The notes beneath the pieces were generated by a model. It saw only the letters and a list, made by a program, of their open reading frames with translations, was not told the DNA's origin and did no database searches. This document shows, in pieces, positions 5,682 through 5,699 of a DNA stretch of 5,699 nt; position 1 is the stretch's first letter; each line of letters opens with the position of its first letter. The position numbers and the translations under genes were made by a program. The stretch comes from an uncultured Marinilabiliaceae bacterium (lineage in GTDB: Bacteria > Bacteroidota > Bacteroidia > Bacteroidales > Marinilabiliaceae). The stretch spans positions 1 through 5,699 of the forward strand of contig CAJONN010000183.1 in the NCBI GenBank assembly GCA_905235955.1, in the 5' to 3' direction.

Positions 5682-5699
5682 ATTTCCAAACACGGCTTT

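Larger units (their letters stand above)
5492..5699. other. Region without a convincing gene; repeat-like, open on both strands
   Basis: No promoter, recognised domain or RNA gene is visible here. Two overlapping frames are open: minus-strand 5490-5693 (67 codons, ATG start) and plus-strand 5503-5664 (53 codons, GTG start, read as GDFLSFVSEVAPKGERIN and onward). Neither resembles a known family. Both run through the inverted-repeat segment at the right edge, which suggests a repetitive extragenic element rather than protein coding. AAGTTTCGTAAGT at 5517-5529 nearly repeats AAGTTTCGCAAGT at 5650-5662 (12/13). A small inverted repeat AAGGGG/CCCCTT lies at 5543-5548 and 5567-5572. The element may continue past the window edge. 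Confidence 0.5.

Noticed and set aside
5490..5693. 67-codon minus-strand frame as a small protein gene
   Set aside because: It begins inside the tRNA terminator T-run on its far end, runs through inverted-repeat DNA, overlaps an equally open plus-strand frame and matches no family known to me.

Overview
The window looks like a chromosomal segment from a member of the Bacteroidota, most likely order Bacteroidales. Four things point there. A gldH-type lipoprotein gene lies next to trmB. The Mrp/ApbC ATPase lacks the usual CxxC motif and has the lineage-typical ENMAWFTPAELP stretch. Gene starts have A-rich leaders with no Shine-Dalgarno sequence. Two promoters fit the Bacteroidetes -33 TTG / -7 TAnnTTTG pattern. 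The species cannot be named from this sequence.

Layout: positions 1-244 are non-coding and hold a 12-bp hairpin, a dispersed-repeat copy and a promoter. Positions 245-5268 hold five tightly packed plus-strand genes that look like one operon: holB (clamp-loader delta'), a PSP1/RicT-like gene with an Asn/Arg/Gln-rich tail, gldH (lipoprotein), trmB (tRNA m7G46 methyltransferase) and mrp (P-loop ATPase, Fe-S carrier family). The links are a 31-nt gap, a 4-nt ATGA overlap, a 14-nt overlap, and a trmB-mrp junction of only 5 nt if the trmB frame is restored. Positions 5269-5491 are a separate unit: a promoter, tRNA-Lys(UUU) and a strong intrinsic terminator. Positions 5492-5699 hold no convincing gene. 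They carry a second, inverted copy of the repeat seen near the left end.

The genes share general housekeeping roles (DNA replication, RNA metabolism, tRNA modification, Fe-S handling) plus one envelope lipoprotein, rather than one pathway. The clearest anomaly is in trmB. The family-like C-terminus lies in the -1 frame after about codon 222, so the gene as written carries a 1-nt deletion (real or a sequencing error). The second is a 35-nt repeat (34/35 identical) in inverted orientation near the two ends of the window. I see no CRISPR array, insertion sequence, phage gene or defence gene, and no strong evidence of a previously undescribed system.
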